64,000 nt of DNA from Bordetella parapertussis (GCA_945866125.1 CAMBFZ010000002.1:62001-126000); one strand, 5' to 3'; positions 42,606 through 51,874 are shown, counted from the stretch's first letter. Program-made: numbers and translations. Notes: generated from the sequence alone by a model not told the origin.

Positions 42606-43052
42606 ATGTTTCACAAAATCCTTGTACCTACCGATGGCTCGCCAGTGTCCGAAAAGGCTGCCAAGGCCGCGATTGAATTTGCCGCTGCCTGCGGTGCCTC
42701 GGTGGTGGGCTTGTCGGTCGCGCAGCTCTATCCATTTATGCTCATGCCCGAAGCCGGCGCGATGGTGGATTTGTCGATGTACGAAGATGCCCAAGATCAG
42801 GCGGCACAACAGCATGTGAGCCAACTCGCCGACTTCGCCAAGGCCGCTAATGTGCCTATTGAGCCCATTGCCAAGCGTGCGGTACATCCCTACGAAGAAA
42901 TCATCGCCACCGCTACCGCCACACAATGCGACCTGATCTGGATGGCGTCGCATGGCCGGCGCGGTATCGACAAGCTTTTGCTGGGTAGCGAGACCCAGCG
43001 CGTACTCGCGCGCAGCACGATACCGGTCATGGTGTATCGCGCTGCCGGGTGA
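42606..43052 (+). CDS. uspA: Universal stress protein, single UspA domain
   Basis: The 148-residue protein is a UspA-type nucleotide-binding protein (MFHKILVPTDGSPVSEKAAK at the start; the ATP-binding G-2x-G-9x-G[ST] motif appears in SHGRRGIDKLLLGSETQRVL). Such proteins bind ATP and support survival under stress or anaerobiosis. The ATG at 42606 gives the family N-terminus. An FNR-type box lies 70 nt upstream, so it is probably induced at low oxygen. It converges with a second usp gene. Confidence 0.93.
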   Translation: MFHKILVPTDGSPVSEKAAKAAIEFAAACGASVVGLSVAQLYPFMLMPEAGAMVDLSMYEDAQDQAAQQHVSQLADFAKAANVPIEPIAKRAVHPYEEIIATATATQCDLIWMASHGRRGIDKLLLGSETQRVLARSTIPVMVYRAAG

Positions 43053-43056
43053 GGCG

Positions 43057-43896
43057 CTAATGTGTCATCAGCACCGGCACCGTCATCGACGAGAGCATCG
43101 TGCGCGTCACACCACCAAGAATAATTTCCCGGAAACGCGAATGACCGTAGGCGCCCATGACGATCAAGTCTGATCCCAAATCGGCCGCCAGCGATAGCAG
43201 CGCTTCGCCGGTGTCGATACTGATCGTGCGGCTAATCACCGTCACCTTCACCCCATGACGGGCGAGATACAGCGCCACGTCGGCGCCCGGCTGCGGGCCA
43301 TGCGAATCAGGTTGATCGTCGGCGTTAAAGACCACCAGTTCAGTTTGATGCGCGTGCTTGAGCAAAGGCAGTGCAGCGGTGATGGCACGGGTGGCCGTCA
43401 TGCTCGCGTCCCAGGCGATCAATGGACGCCGGCAGACTTGCGAAACGTTGCCTGCATACGGCACCACCAGCACCGGGCGCGCGCAGTGCATCACCACATA
43501 TTCGGGAAAGTCTGGCATCAGACCGGGCACGGCTTCCGACGGATCAATCTGTCCCAGCACCACCAGATCACAGTAGCGCGACTGCAGCGCGATGCCACCG
43601 CCGGCATCGTCATCCACCAGGCGCGATTCAAACGTGCTCACGCCGGCGCGTGTGGTGGTTTGCTCGAAGCTTGTAAGTGCATCACGCGCATACTGGCGCA
43701 AGAAGGCAAGATGATGTGTCAGCGCGGGGTCATGCGGATTAATCGCGTGGCTCTCGACGACATAACGCGAAATACCCGTCATCGCTGCACCAGTCAGATG
43801 CGCATCGAATTCCAGTGCCATCGCGGCACCGAGTTGAATACGTTTGGCGGCGTGACGGGACTGATCAACATGCACCAGAATACTTTTATAAGACAT
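43057..43896 (-). CDS. Universal stress protein with two Usp domains
   Basis: The 279-residue protein has two tandem Usp domains (about 1-145 and 150-279). The first (MSYKSILVHVDQSRHAAKRI) has a poor nucleotide motif, the second ends with GAYGHSRFREIILGGVTRTM, a good ATP-binding motif. The ATG at 43896 follows AAGGATC. The gene is divergent from the CoA ligase/GNAT fusion, and a perfect FNR box at 44007-44020 stands between them, so it is likely part of the low-oxygen response. Specific function is unknown. Confidence 0.88.
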   Translation of the reverse strand: MSYKSILVHVDQSRHAAKRIQLGAAMALEFDAHLTGAAMTGISRYVVESHAINPHDPALTHHLAFLRQYARDALTSFEQTTTRAGVSTFESRLVDDDAGGGIALQSRYCDLVVLGQIDPSEAVPGLMPDFPEYVVMHCARPVLVVPYAGNVSQVCRRPLIAWDASMTATRAITAALPLLKHAHQTELVVFNADDQPDSHGPQPGADVALYLARHGVKVTVISRTISIDTGEALLSLAADLGSDLIVMGAYGHSRFREIILGGVTRTMLSSMTVPVLMTH

Positions 43897-44006
43897 CGTG
43901 TGATCCTTACGAGCAGGTTGAAAGAATACTGAGCTCAAGCGTAAGCGCGATGGTCGCGACAGTCCAGACACAAGGGCGCGGGTAATCGACAATTTTTTTA
44001 GTAAAT

Positions 44007-44020
44007 TTGATGCAGATCAA
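44007..44020. promoter_or_regulatory. Perfect FNR box between usp and the ligase/GNAT gene
   Basis: TTGATGCAGATCAA fits the TTGAT-N4-ATCAA consensus at every position. Centred near 44013.5, it would place the start for the rightward gene at about 44055, with a TGATAA-like -10 near 44045. It could also serve the leftward usp gene, though the -10 on that side is poorer. Confidence 0.78.
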
Positions 44021-44079
44021 TCGTGACTAGCCGCCATCACGGCTTGATAAAAACTACCTCCTCTTTGAAAGAGTATTGG

Positions 44080-46764
44080 ATGAGCATCCGCAATCTGCAT
44101 GATCTGTTTGCACCCAAGTCCGTCGTCCTGATTGGCGCGAGTGATCGGCCGCATAGCGTGGGTGCCACGGTACTGCGCAACTTAATTGGTGGGCGCAGTA
44201 GCGCTGAACTGGCTGGTCGCGTCATGGCAATCAACCCCCATCACAGCGCGCTGATGGGGCTGCCTGTTTATCCTGACGTCGATAGCTTGCCGCTTGTGCC
44301 GCAGCTTGCCGTCATTGCGACGCCACCGGCGACTGTGCCCGGGCTCATTGCTGCGCTGGCTGCCAAAGGCACGCGCGCGGCGATCGTACTGACCGCCGGC
44401 ATGAGCGCAGACCGTGGCGACGGCAAGAGCTACAGGCAGGCGATGCTGGAGGCTGCACGGCCGCATTTGTTGCGCCTGCTCGGCCCCAATTGTGTGGGCT
44501 TACTGGTACCCGGTGTAGAGCTCAATGCCAGCTTCGCGCCCAGTGCTGCCTTACCCGGCAAGATTGCGTTCGTCTCGCAATCTGGTGCACTGGTAACGGC
44601 AGTGCTTGATTGGGCCAATTCGCGTGGCATTGGTTTCTCGCATTTCATTTCACTTGGTGACGCCGACGATGTCGATTTTGGTGACGTACTCGACTATCTT
44701 GCCAGCGATCCGCGCACCACCGCGATCTTGTTGTACATCGAAGATATACGGCAAGCCCGCAAATTTATGTCCGCCGCACGCGCTGCCGGACGCAGTAAGC
44801 CGGTGCTGGTGGTCAAAGCCGGCCGGGCGCCGGAGGGCGCGCGTGCGGCAGCGTCGCATACGGGCGCCATGGCCGGTTCGGACGCGGTATATGACGCCGC
44901 GATTCGGCGAGCCGGCATGCTGCGTGTATTCAGCACCGAGGCCTTGTTCGATGCCGTTGAGACGCTCGCGCATGCACGCTCTTTGCGGAGTGACGAGCTG
45001 ATCATTCTCACCAACGGTGGCGGCCCCGGTGTCATGGCAACCGACGCACTCATCACCAGTGGCGGCAAGCTCGCGACGTTGCTGCCGGCCACGCTAGCGG
45101 CGCTCAATGCTGTGCTGCCTGCCAATTGGTCGCAGGGCAATCCGGTCGACATCATCGGTGATGCGCCGGTTGAGCGCTACCAGCAGGCCCTGGAGATTTT
45201 GCTGGAACACCAGCCCTCGAGCACGATTTTATTTATTCATGCGCCTACCGCAATCGTTCCTAGCAACGCCATTGCCACTGCGCTGGTGCCGCTGGTGCAG
45301 CAGTCGCAGCGGCAGCTGCTTGCCTGTTGGATGGGCGGGTCCGCCGTGGCAGAGGCGCGGCACCTATTTTCGCAAGCCGGTATCCCCGAATTTGGCACAC
45401 CCGAGCAAGCGGTGGCGGCATTCATGCAGCTAGTCGAGTACCGGCGCAATCAGCAGTTGCTGATGCAAGCGCCGCCGGTCGATCCGCTTGAACACAAGAT
45501 GGACGTGGCTGCCGCCCGCGCCATCATCGCGCAAGTGTTGGCGTCTGGTCGGTCCATGCTGACCGAGCCGGAAGCCAAAGACCTGCTCGTGGCAGCCGGC
45601 GTGGCCGTGGTCGACACGCGGGTCGCGCATTCGCCGCAAGAGGCGGTAAGCTTGGCCGCACAAATTGGTTTTCCGGTGGCCGTCAAACTGCTGTCGCCCG
45701 ACGTCAGTCACAAGACCGATGTGGGCGGAGTGGCGCTTGATTTGCTCGATGCCGAAGCGGTCCTGCTTGCGGCGCAGACCATGCAACAGCGTCTGGCGAG
45801 TTTGCAACCTGACGCGCGTTTGCAAGGGTTTTCGGTGCAGGCGATGGCGCGTCGGCCTGATGCGCAAGAGTTGATTGTAGGTGTCACTACCGATCCGATA
45901 TTTGGTCCGGTGATTTTGTTCGGGCAGGGCGGTATCGCTGTTGAAGTCATGCAGGACCATGCGTTGGCGCTGCCGCCGCTGAATGCCGCACTGGCTTTGG
46001 ACTTGATTAGTCGTACACGCGTGGCCCGTCTGCTGGCAGGTTATCGCAACAAGCCCGCTGCCAATCTGGATGCCGTGTGCCGTTTGTTGATTCAGGTGGG
46101 GCAACTGGTGGCGGAAGTGCCCGAGATCATCGAGCTTGATATGAATCCGGTCCTCGCCGACGCGAGTGGCGTGATCGTATTGGATGCCCGTGTCAAGGTT
46201 ACGGCGCCGGCGCTCCGTCATCCGCATGATCGGCTCGCGATTCGGCCTTATCCCCACGAGCTCGAGCAAACGATTAATTGGATGGGCGCGTCGCTGCTGT
46301 TGCGCCCGATACGGCCGGAAGACGGACCAGAGCATCAGCGATTTTTTGATGCGTTGGATCCGATTGATGTTCGCTTCCGTGCTTTTATCCGGATGCGCGA
46401 ACTGCAGCCCGCGCAATTGGTGCGCCTGACCCAGATTGATTATGACCGCGAGATGGCGTTCATCGCGGTCAGAAAGCGCGCCGACGGCAGCGATGAAACT
46501 CTAGGTGTGGTGCGGGCAGTGGCAGACCCCGACAACAGGGATGCCGAGTTTGCCATCATCGTCCGCTCCGATCTTAAAGGCCTGGGGCTGGGGCAGCTCT
46601 TGATGCAAAAGTTGGTAGATTATTTCCGCAGGCGGGGCACCGCCCGTCTGGTCGGCGAGGCGTTGCCGGAAAATCATGCACTGCTTGAGCTGGCGCGCGG
46701 TTTTGATTTCCATACAGCCTTCGATTCGGAGCAGAGAACGGTGGAACTGACGTTGACGCTGTAA
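44080..46764 (+). CDS. NDP-forming acyl-CoA ligase fused to GNAT acetyltransferase (Pat-like)
   Basis: The 894-residue fusion has, in order, a CoA-binding Rossmann domain (residues 10-130, VVLIGASDRPHSVG), succinyl-CoA ligase-like domains with the phospho-histidine motif ASHTGAMAGSD (His260), an ATP-grasp domain (about 490-710, PVAVKLLSPDVSHKTDVGG) and a C-terminal GNAT domain (about 735-894, EFAIIVRSDLKGLGLGQLLM). This is the architecture of protein lysine acetyltransferase Pat/PatZ, which silences acetyl-CoA synthetase. Because the phosphorylatable His and its surroundings are retained, ligase activity is also possible. The ATG at 44080 follows a weak site. An FNR box lies 60 nt upstream. 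Confidence 0.88.
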   Translation: MSIRNLHDLFAPKSVVLIGASDRPHSVGATVLRNLIGGRSSAELAGRVMAINPHHSALMGLPVYPDVDSLPLVPQLAVIATPPATVPGLIAALAAKGTRAAIVLTAGMSADRGDGKSYRQAMLEAARPHLLRLLGPNCVGLLVPGVELNASFAPSAALPGKIAFVSQSGALVTAVLDWANSRGIGFSHFISLGDADDVDFGDVLDYLASDPRTTAILLYIEDIRQARKFMSAARAAGRSKPVLVVKAGRAPEGARAAASHTGAMAGSDAVYDAAIRRAGMLRVFSTEALFDAVETLAHARSLRSDELIILTNGGGPGVMATDALITSGGKLATLLPATLAALNAVLPANWSQGNPVDIIGDAPVERYQQALEILLEHQPSSTILFIHAPTAIVPSNAIATALVPLVQQSQRQLLACWMGGSAVAEARHLFSQAGIPEFGTPEQAVAAFMQLVEYRRNQQLLMQAPPVDPLEHKMDVAAARAIIAQVLASGRSMLTEPEAKDLLVAAGVAVVDTRVAHSPQEAVSLAAQIGFPVAVKLLSPDVSHKTDVGGVALDLLDAEAVLLAAQTMQQRLASLQPDARLQGFSVQAMARRPDAQELIVGVTTDPIFGPVILFGQGGIAVEVMQDHALALPPLNAALALDLISRTRVARLLAGYRNKPAANLDAVCRLLIQVGQLVAEVPEIIELDMNPVLADASGVIVLDARVKVTAPALRHPHDRLAIRPYPHELEQTINWMGASLLLRPIRPEDGPEHQRFFDALDPIDVRFRAFIRMRELQPAQLVRLTQIDYDREMAFIAVRKRADGSDETLGVVRAVADPDNRDAEFAIIVRSDLKGLGLGQLLMQKLVDYFRRRGTARLVGEALPENHALLELARGFDFHTAFDSEQRTVELTLTL

Positions 46765-46849
46765 AGCGGGCGGCTGAAATTTTTGTCTTCCAGCGGCAGG
46801 CGTCATGCGCCCGACCTTTTTGCCTTGTACTGCATTGGGGCGGACGATT

Positions 46850-46891
46850 TTGACTTAAGTCAAGGACGTAGCTTGGCCGCATCCGTAGACT
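46850..46891 (+). promoter_or_regulatory. FNR-type box and -10 of hemN
   Basis: TTGACTTAAGTCAA (46850-46863) is a perfect palindrome of FNR type. TAGACT at 46886-46891 is exactly at the -10 position for a box centred at -41.5; the predicted start is near 46898, 50 nt before the ATG. Confidence 0.78.
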
Positions 46892-46948
46892 CCGAATCGC
46901 CCGAGCGTTGCGCCATCCGAGAGCGCCGCCGGTCAGGAGTCAAGCAAG

Positions 46949-48379
46949 ATGAGCGACATAACGGCGCTGGGCGCAGCGACCCACACAGTGGAATTCGACG
47001 CTGAACTGATTGGCAAGTTGAGCCAGTCCGGCCCGCGTTACACCTCCTACCCAACTGCAGATCGATTCTCAGATTCTTATCATTACCGCGACTATCTGCA
47101 AGCCGTAGCCACGGCGCGCGCGCGCGGTGGGCGTCATCCTTTTTCACTTTACGTCCACATCCCCTTTTGCGACACCGTTTGCTACTACTGCGCCTGCAAC
47201 AAAATTGTCACCAAAAACCGCGAAAAAGCGGTGGTCTATCTGGATTATCTGAAATCTGAAATGGCGATCCAGGGCAAGCTGTTCGCTGGTGCGAATCAGG
47301 TCGAGCAATTGCATTTTGGTGGCGGTACGCCCACCTATCTTTCCGACGAACAGATGGATGATTTGTTGGCGCAATTGCGGCATTATTTTCAGTTTTCTGC
47401 GGATGAAGTTGGTGAATATTCGATTGAGGTCGACCCGCGTACTGTCACACCCGAGCGCGTATGGCGTTTGCGTGCGCAGGGTTTTAATCGCATTAGTCTG
47501 GGCGTGCAGGATTTTGATCCTGCCGTACAAAAAGCAGTCAACCGCATCCAGCCGGAAGAAACAACAGTGGCCGTCATCGACGCCGCGCGTGTCGCCCAAT
47601 TCCGCTCAATCAGCATCGATCTAATTTATGGTCTACCCAAGCAAACCATCGCTAGCATGACCCGCACGCTGGAGCAGGTGGTCGCAGCCAATCCTGATCG
47701 CATCGCGGTGTATCACTACGCGCATTTGCCGCATTTATTCAAGCCACAGCGTCGCATCCTCGACGCCGACATGCCCTCGACCGAGGTCAAGCTTGCCATG
47801 CTTGCGCTGTGCATTCGTCAGCTCAATGAAGCCGGTTATGTTTATATCGGCATGGACCACTTCGCCAAGCCCACCGACGATCTCGCTATTGCCCAGCGCC
47901 AGGGCCGTTTGCATCGTAATTTTCAAGGATACTCGACCCAATCTGAACTTGACTTGCTATCCTTTGGCGTGTCTGCGATTGGCTCGCTGGCGGGTACCTA
48001 TAGCCAGAACGTCAAAACACTCGATGCGTATTATGCGCACCTTGACCGTGGCGAGCTGCCCATTGCACGCGGTATCAAACTAAGCGTCGACGACCTGATG
48101 CGCCGCTTCATCATCCAGATGTTGATGTGTAATTTCGAACTCTCGCTGCGCTCGCTGGAGCAGGCCTATCCGATTACTTTTACGACCTATTTCGCCACCG
48201 AAATGGAGACACTGCACGAGCTGGCCGGACTGGGCTTACTCACCATCGACGACGACTGGATCAGCGTCAGCCACAAAGGCCGGCTATTGATCCGTAATAT
48301 TTGCATGGTCTTTGACCGCCGGCTGCGCGATGCAAAGGCTTTACAATCAGAACCACTGCGGTATTCCAAAACGATCTAA
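46949..48379 (+). CDS. hemN: Oxygen-independent coproporphyrinogen III dehydrogenase
   Basis: The 476-residue radical-SAM enzyme converts coproporphyrinogen III to protoporphyrinogen IX without oxygen. The [4Fe-4S] ligands are Cys74, Cys78 and Cys81 (HIPFCDTVCYYCAC), and LHFGGGTPTYLSDEQM follows. The length and the N-terminal SGPRYTSYPTADRF mark it as true HemN rather than the HemW/RadSAM relatives. AGGAG precedes the ATG. It heads the cbb3 assembly cluster, supplying haem under low oxygen, and has its own FNR-type promoter. Confidence 0.96.
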   Translation: MSDITALGAATHTVEFDAELIGKLSQSGPRYTSYPTADRFSDSYHYRDYLQAVATARARGGRHPFSLYVHIPFCDTVCYYCACNKIVTKNREKAVVYLDYLKSEMAIQGKLFAGANQVEQLHFGGGTPTYLSDEQMDDLLAQLRHYFQFSADEVGEYSIEVDPRTVTPERVWRLRAQGFNRISLGVQDFDPAVQKAVNRIQPEETTVAVIDAARVAQFRSISIDLIYGLPKQTIASMTRTLEQVVAANPDRIAVYHYAHLPHLFKPQRRILDADMPSTEVKLAMLALCIRQLNEAGYVYIGMDHFAKPTDDLAIAQRQGRLHRNFQGYSTQSELDLLSFGVSAIGSLAGTYSQNVKTLDAYYAHLDRGELPIARGIKLSVDDLMRRFIIQMLMCNFELSLRSLEQAYPITFTTYFATEMETLHELAGLGLLTIDDDWISVSHKGRLLIRNICMVFDRRLRDAKALQSEPLRYSKTI

Positions 48380-48397
48380 TGACGATGAGCCGGCCCT

Positions 48398-49168
48398 TTG
48401 ACTAGTCTTGCTCTTCTGCCGATCTTCTTGATTGGCTTATTTGGTGGTGTCCATTGTGTGGGCATGTGCGGCGGCATTGTCGGTGCATTTTCGATCGCAA
48501 CGCCGGCGCGTCGGCCGTTTCCTGTTCCCGTCGCCACCCAATCGGGCTTACTCAGTGCCACCGTGGACGGCAGCTTGCGCGTGCTGGCCTTCAACGCCGG
48601 TCGCATTGGCAGCTACATGATTGCCGGTGCGCTGGCTGGTGGCCTAGTCGGTAGCGTCGCCACACTGACCCAGATGACCAGTTGGCAAACGATGGGATAT
48701 TGGGCTGCGAACCTGATGCTGATTGCACTAGGCGCGTCGATGATGCAGCTCTGGCATGGGCTGGCGCATCTGGAATCGGTCGGGCAGCTGCTCTGGCGTC
48801 GACTGCAACCCTTGATCAAACATCTGCTGCCGGTCGAAACGATTGTGCAGGCCGCTGCGCTCGGCGGGCTCTGGGGCTGGGTACCTTGCGGCATGGTGTA
48901 CAGCGTATTAATGACGGCCATGCTGACCGGTTCGGCCCGTGACGGTGCCCTGGTCATGGGTGCATTTGGTCTGGGTACCTTGCCACTCTTGGTCAGCATG
49001 GGTTTACTCGGGTCAAGTCTGCAGCCCTTCTTGCGCAAGCCCCCTGTGCGCCTTTTGGCCGGCGCGCTGGTGTTAGCGTTTGGTCTGCTCGGTTTGATAC
49101 GGGCAGCAACCGGCATCTCGCATGGTTGGCTTGATGCGGTGTGCATCACGCCGGCGGCTATGCGATGA
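48398..49168 (+). CDS. DsbD/TauE-like membrane protein of the cbb3 cluster
   Basis: The 256-residue protein has about six transmembrane segments and belongs to the sulfite exporter TauE/SafE family (DsbD_2 domain), represented by LIGLFGGVHCVGMCGGIVGAFS at the N-terminus and GGLWGWVPCGMVYSVLMTAM in the second half. The two Cys-Pro/Cys-Gly motifs suggest metal or thiol handling; relatives beside ccoI or hemN are thought to help copper supply for the oxidase. It starts at TTG (48398), because every ATG nearby is out of frame. Its stop overlaps the ccoI ATG (ATGA). Confidence 0.82.
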   Translation: MTSLALLPIFLIGLFGGVHCVGMCGGIVGAFSIATPARRPFPVPVATQSGLLSATVDGSLRVLAFNAGRIGSYMIAGALAGGLVGSVATLTQMTSWQTMGYWAANLMLIALGASMMQLWHGLAHLESVGQLLWRRLQPLIKHLLPVETIVQAAALGGLWGWVPCGMVYSVLMTAMLTGSARDGALVMGAFGLGTLPLLVSMGLLGSSLQPFLRKPPVRLLAGALVLAFGLLGLIRAATGISHGWLDAVCITPAAMR

Positions 49169-51624
49169 GCGCATTACCCAACTTGGCAGCAGGCGACTGT
49201 TTTCATTGCGGCTTGCCGGTGCCCACTGGAAGTAAGTGGTCCGTCACCATTGATGAACTCGCGCAGGCGATGTGCTGTCCGGGCTGCACCGCAGTGGCAC
49301 AAAGCATCGTCGACAATCATCTCGAGAGCTATTACCGCGACCGCAGCAGTGTTTCACCTAACATCGGGGCGTTGGTGCCGGAATCGCTCCGACTTTATGA
49401 CACGCCCGAGCTTGCCGCCACATTTGCCAGCGGCTCTGCTGATCAGTCTGAAGTAACGCTGTCGGTTGAAGGCCTACGCTGCGCGGCCTGCGTGTGGCTG
49501 ATCGAAAAACGGCTCTGGCAAGTACCAGGCTTGTCGGGCGCGCATCTCAATGTCGCCACCGAAAAACTCCACGTATCGTGGAACCCCGCGCAGTGCAAAC
49601 CCAGCGATATTTTGCAGGCCGTCCGCGAAGTCGGCTACGTTGCCTATCCGTTTGATCCGGTGCAGCATGGCGAGCAATTGCGTAAGGGTACCCGCACCTT
49701 GTTTCGCCAGCTTTTCATCGCGGGTCTGTCGATGATGCAAGTGATGATGTATGCGGTGCCGGCGTATCTCGCCCAGGACGGCACGATGGAGCCGGACATG
49801 GCGCAGCTGATGCGCTGGGCCAGTTTGATGCTCACACTGCCCGCGGTGGTTTATTCGGCGCGTCCGTTTTTCAGCGGCGCCTGGCGTGATATCCGGCGCG
49901 GCACGGCCGGCATGGATGTGCCAGTAGCCTTGGGTATTGGTGCCGGTTTTCTGGGCAGCGTGGTGGCCACCGTGCAAGGTCATGGTGAGGTGTATTTTGA
50001 TTCCGTCACCATGTTTATTTTTCTGCTGCTAGGCAGCCGTTATCTGGAACTGCTCGCGCGACGTAAGGCAGCCGGTGCGCTGGAGACCCTGCAGCATGCC
50101 CTGCCGGCATCGGCTACGCTGCTGGCAAATTATCCTGCCAGCCGTGAAGCGACACTCGTGATAGCGGCCCAATTGCAAAGCGGTGACGTGATTCAAATCA
50201 AGCCCGGCGAAGCGATCGCTGCCGACGGCATGATCATTGAAGGCGACACCAGTGTCGACCTGTCGCTGTTGACGGGTGAGAGTCTGCCGCAGACCAGGCG
50301 TTGCGGTGCTGCACTCGCCGGTGGCGCTATTAACGCCAGCCAGACGATCCTGATGCGCGTCGATAAACCCGTGCGTGAAAGCACATTGGCGGCGCTGATT
50401 CGCTTGATTGAGCGTGCCGGTCAGAGCAAGCCCGGTATTGCACAGTGGGCTGATCAGGTCGCTGCCTGGTTTGTGGGCGCCTTGCTCTTGTTGTCACTGG
50501 CCGTGTTCCTATTCTGGAGTTGGACCGATGCGCCGCGTGCGTGGCCGATTGCCATTGCGGTGCTCGTGGTGTCTTGTCCTTGCGCGTTATCGCTGGCGAC
50601 ACCCTCGGCGTTGGCCGCAGCAACTGATCGCCTGCTGCGACAAGGCGTACTGATCGTGCAGCCGCATAGTCTAGAGACACTGCACCGCGCCACCCATATC
50701 GTGTTCGACAAAACCGGCACACTCACCTTAGGCCAGCCGCAACTGCGGGGTGTAACGCCCTTGGGTGAATGCAGTGCCGCAGAGAGTCTGGCTTTAGCCG
50801 CAGCATTGGCCTCTGCCAGTGCGCATCCTTTGTCCCGCGCGCTACTCACAGCAGCGGCATCTTCTGAGGTGCCGCTGCCGCTCGCGCAGCAGCTTGAAAG
50901 CTTCAACGGCGAAGGGCTGCAGGGGACAGTCAATGGTCGGCAGATTCGCTTGGGCAGCGCTGCGTTTGTCGCCTCCTTGACCGCGTGCGCGCCGCCGCAG
51001 GTTGAATCGAGTGGTGTCTCGGTCGTTTACCTCGGCGATGCAGCGGGCTGGCTGGCGCGTTTTGAATTGGCTGATGCGCTGAAGCCGGACGCGTTGGCGT
51101 TGATGCAGTATTTTAAATCGCAGGGCAAGCGCGTGATCTTGTTGTCGGGTGATACGCAGGTCATTGTCAGCGACGTGGCGCACAGTTTGCAGATGGATGA
51201 AGCACATGGCGGGGTACTGCCGGCGCAAAAAATGGATTTCGTTGCTGCCTTGCAGAAGCAGGGGGCCGTAGTGGCGATGGTGGGCGACGGCATCAATGAC
51301 GCTGCCGTGTTGCGGGCAGCCGATGTCTCCTTTGCGATGGGCTCGGGCGCAGCGCTGGCACAGTCGCATGCTGATGCGGTGTTATTGTCAGGACGGCTGC
51401 GCGACTTGTTGGATGCCGCAAGAACCGCATCCCGCACGATGTCCGTCATCCGTCAAAATCTGCTCTGGGCAAGCGTATACAATCTGCTCGCTATTCCGGC
51501 CGCAGCACTAGGATTGTTAAGCCCTTGGATGGCTGGGCTTGGTATGTCAGCGAGTTCGGCTTTGGTCGTATTGAATGCACTGCGGCTGGCGCACACGCCT
51601 GCAAAAAAGATAACAATAAAATAA
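49165..51624 (+). CDS. ccoI: Copper-exporting P1B ATPase CcoI (FixI)
   Basis: The 819-residue ATPase delivers copper to the periplasm for the cbb3 oxidase. N-terminal cysteine motifs are CFHCGLPVP (12-20) and MCCPGC (37-41); the HMA domain has GLRCAACVWL (Cys106, Cys109). The transmembrane CPC is in VVSCPCALSLATPSA (near 471), the phosphorylation site is DKTGTLT (about 515) and the hinge GDGINDAAVLRAADVS. The N-terminal cysteine-rich domain separates FixI/CcoI from housekeeping CopA. It overlaps its neighbours on both sides (ATGA and TAATG). Confidence 0.95.
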   Translation: MSALPNLAAGDCFHCGLPVPTGSKWSVTIDELAQAMCCPGCTAVAQSIVDNHLESYYRDRSSVSPNIGALVPESLRLYDTPELAATFASGSADQSEVTLSVEGLRCAACVWLIEKRLWQVPGLSGAHLNVATEKLHVSWNPAQCKPSDILQAVREVGYVAYPFDPVQHGEQLRKGTRTLFRQLFIAGLSMMQVMMYAVPAYLAQDGTMEPDMAQLMRWASLMLTLPAVVYSARPFFSGAWRDIRRGTAGMDVPVALGIGAGFLGSVVATVQGHGEVYFDSVTMFIFLLLGSRYLELLARRKAAGALETLQHALPASATLLANYPASREATLVIAAQLQSGDVIQIKPGEAIAADGMIIEGDTSVDLSLLTGESLPQTRRCGAALAGGAINASQTILMRVDKPVRESTLAALIRLIERAGQSKPGIAQWADQVAAWFVGALLLLSLAVFLFWSWTDAPRAWPIAIAVLVVSCPCALSLATPSALAAATDRLLRQGVLIVQPHSLETLHRATHIVFDKTGTLTLGQPQLRGVTPLGECSAAESLALAAALASASAHPLSRALLTAAASSEVPLPLAQQLESFNGEGLQGTVNGRQIRLGSAAFVASLTACAPPQVESSGVSVVYLGDAAGWLARFELADALKPDALALMQYFKSQGKRVILLSGDTQVIVSDVAHSLQMDEAHGGVLPAQKMDFVAALQKQGAVVAMVGDGINDAAVLRAADVSFAMGSGAALAQSHADAVLLSGRLRDLLDAARTASRTMSVIRQNLLWASVYNLLAIPAAALGLLSPWMAGLGMSASSALVVLNALRLAHTPAKKITIK

Positions 51625-51812
51625 TGGAAGCTCTCTACCTGCTCATCCCGCTCTCTGTTGCGGTCGTATTCGTAGCGATTTGGGTATTTTTTCGGGCGGC
51701 CGATAGCGGCCAGTTTGACGATTTGGTCGGGCCCGGCATGCGCATTTTGCAAGATGATGACAGCGTGCAGGATGCGCCAACTGCATCTGCATCGCAAAAG
51801 CCCAGCGATTAG
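51624..51812 (+). CDS. ccoS: CcoS, cbb3 oxidase maturation protein
   Basis: The 62-residue protein has one transmembrane segment (LLIPLSVAVVFVAIWVFFRA) followed by an acidic QFDDLVGPGMRILQDDD, which matches CcoS/FixS exactly. CcoS is needed for metal and haem insertion into the cbb3 oxidase. Its ATG shares a base with the ccoI TAA stop, so it is translationally coupled. Confidence 0.93.
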   Translation: MEALYLLIPLSVAVVFVAIWVFFRAADSGQFDDLVGPGMRILQDDDSVQDAPTASASQKPSD

Positions 51813-51832
51813 AGGCCTCCTTCCGGTCTAAT

Positions 51833-51874
51833 TTGACTCAGGTCAAGGAAATTTGCACTTCTGCAACGTAACCT
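51833..51874 (+). promoter_or_regulatory. FNR-type box and -10 of ccoNOQP
   Basis: TTGACTCAGGTCAA (51833-51846) is a symmetrical FNR-type site. Centred at 51839.5 it predicts a start near 51881, and TAACCT at 51869-51874 is at the right place for the -10. The operon therefore has a promoter separate from the ccoI-ccoS transcript. Confidence 0.75.

Noticed and set aside
45430..46416. 328-codon open frame opposite the ligase/GNAT gene
   Set aside because: High-GC codon bias of the sense gene leaves the complementary frame open; the translation has no family features and is rich in His and Arg as such shadows are.
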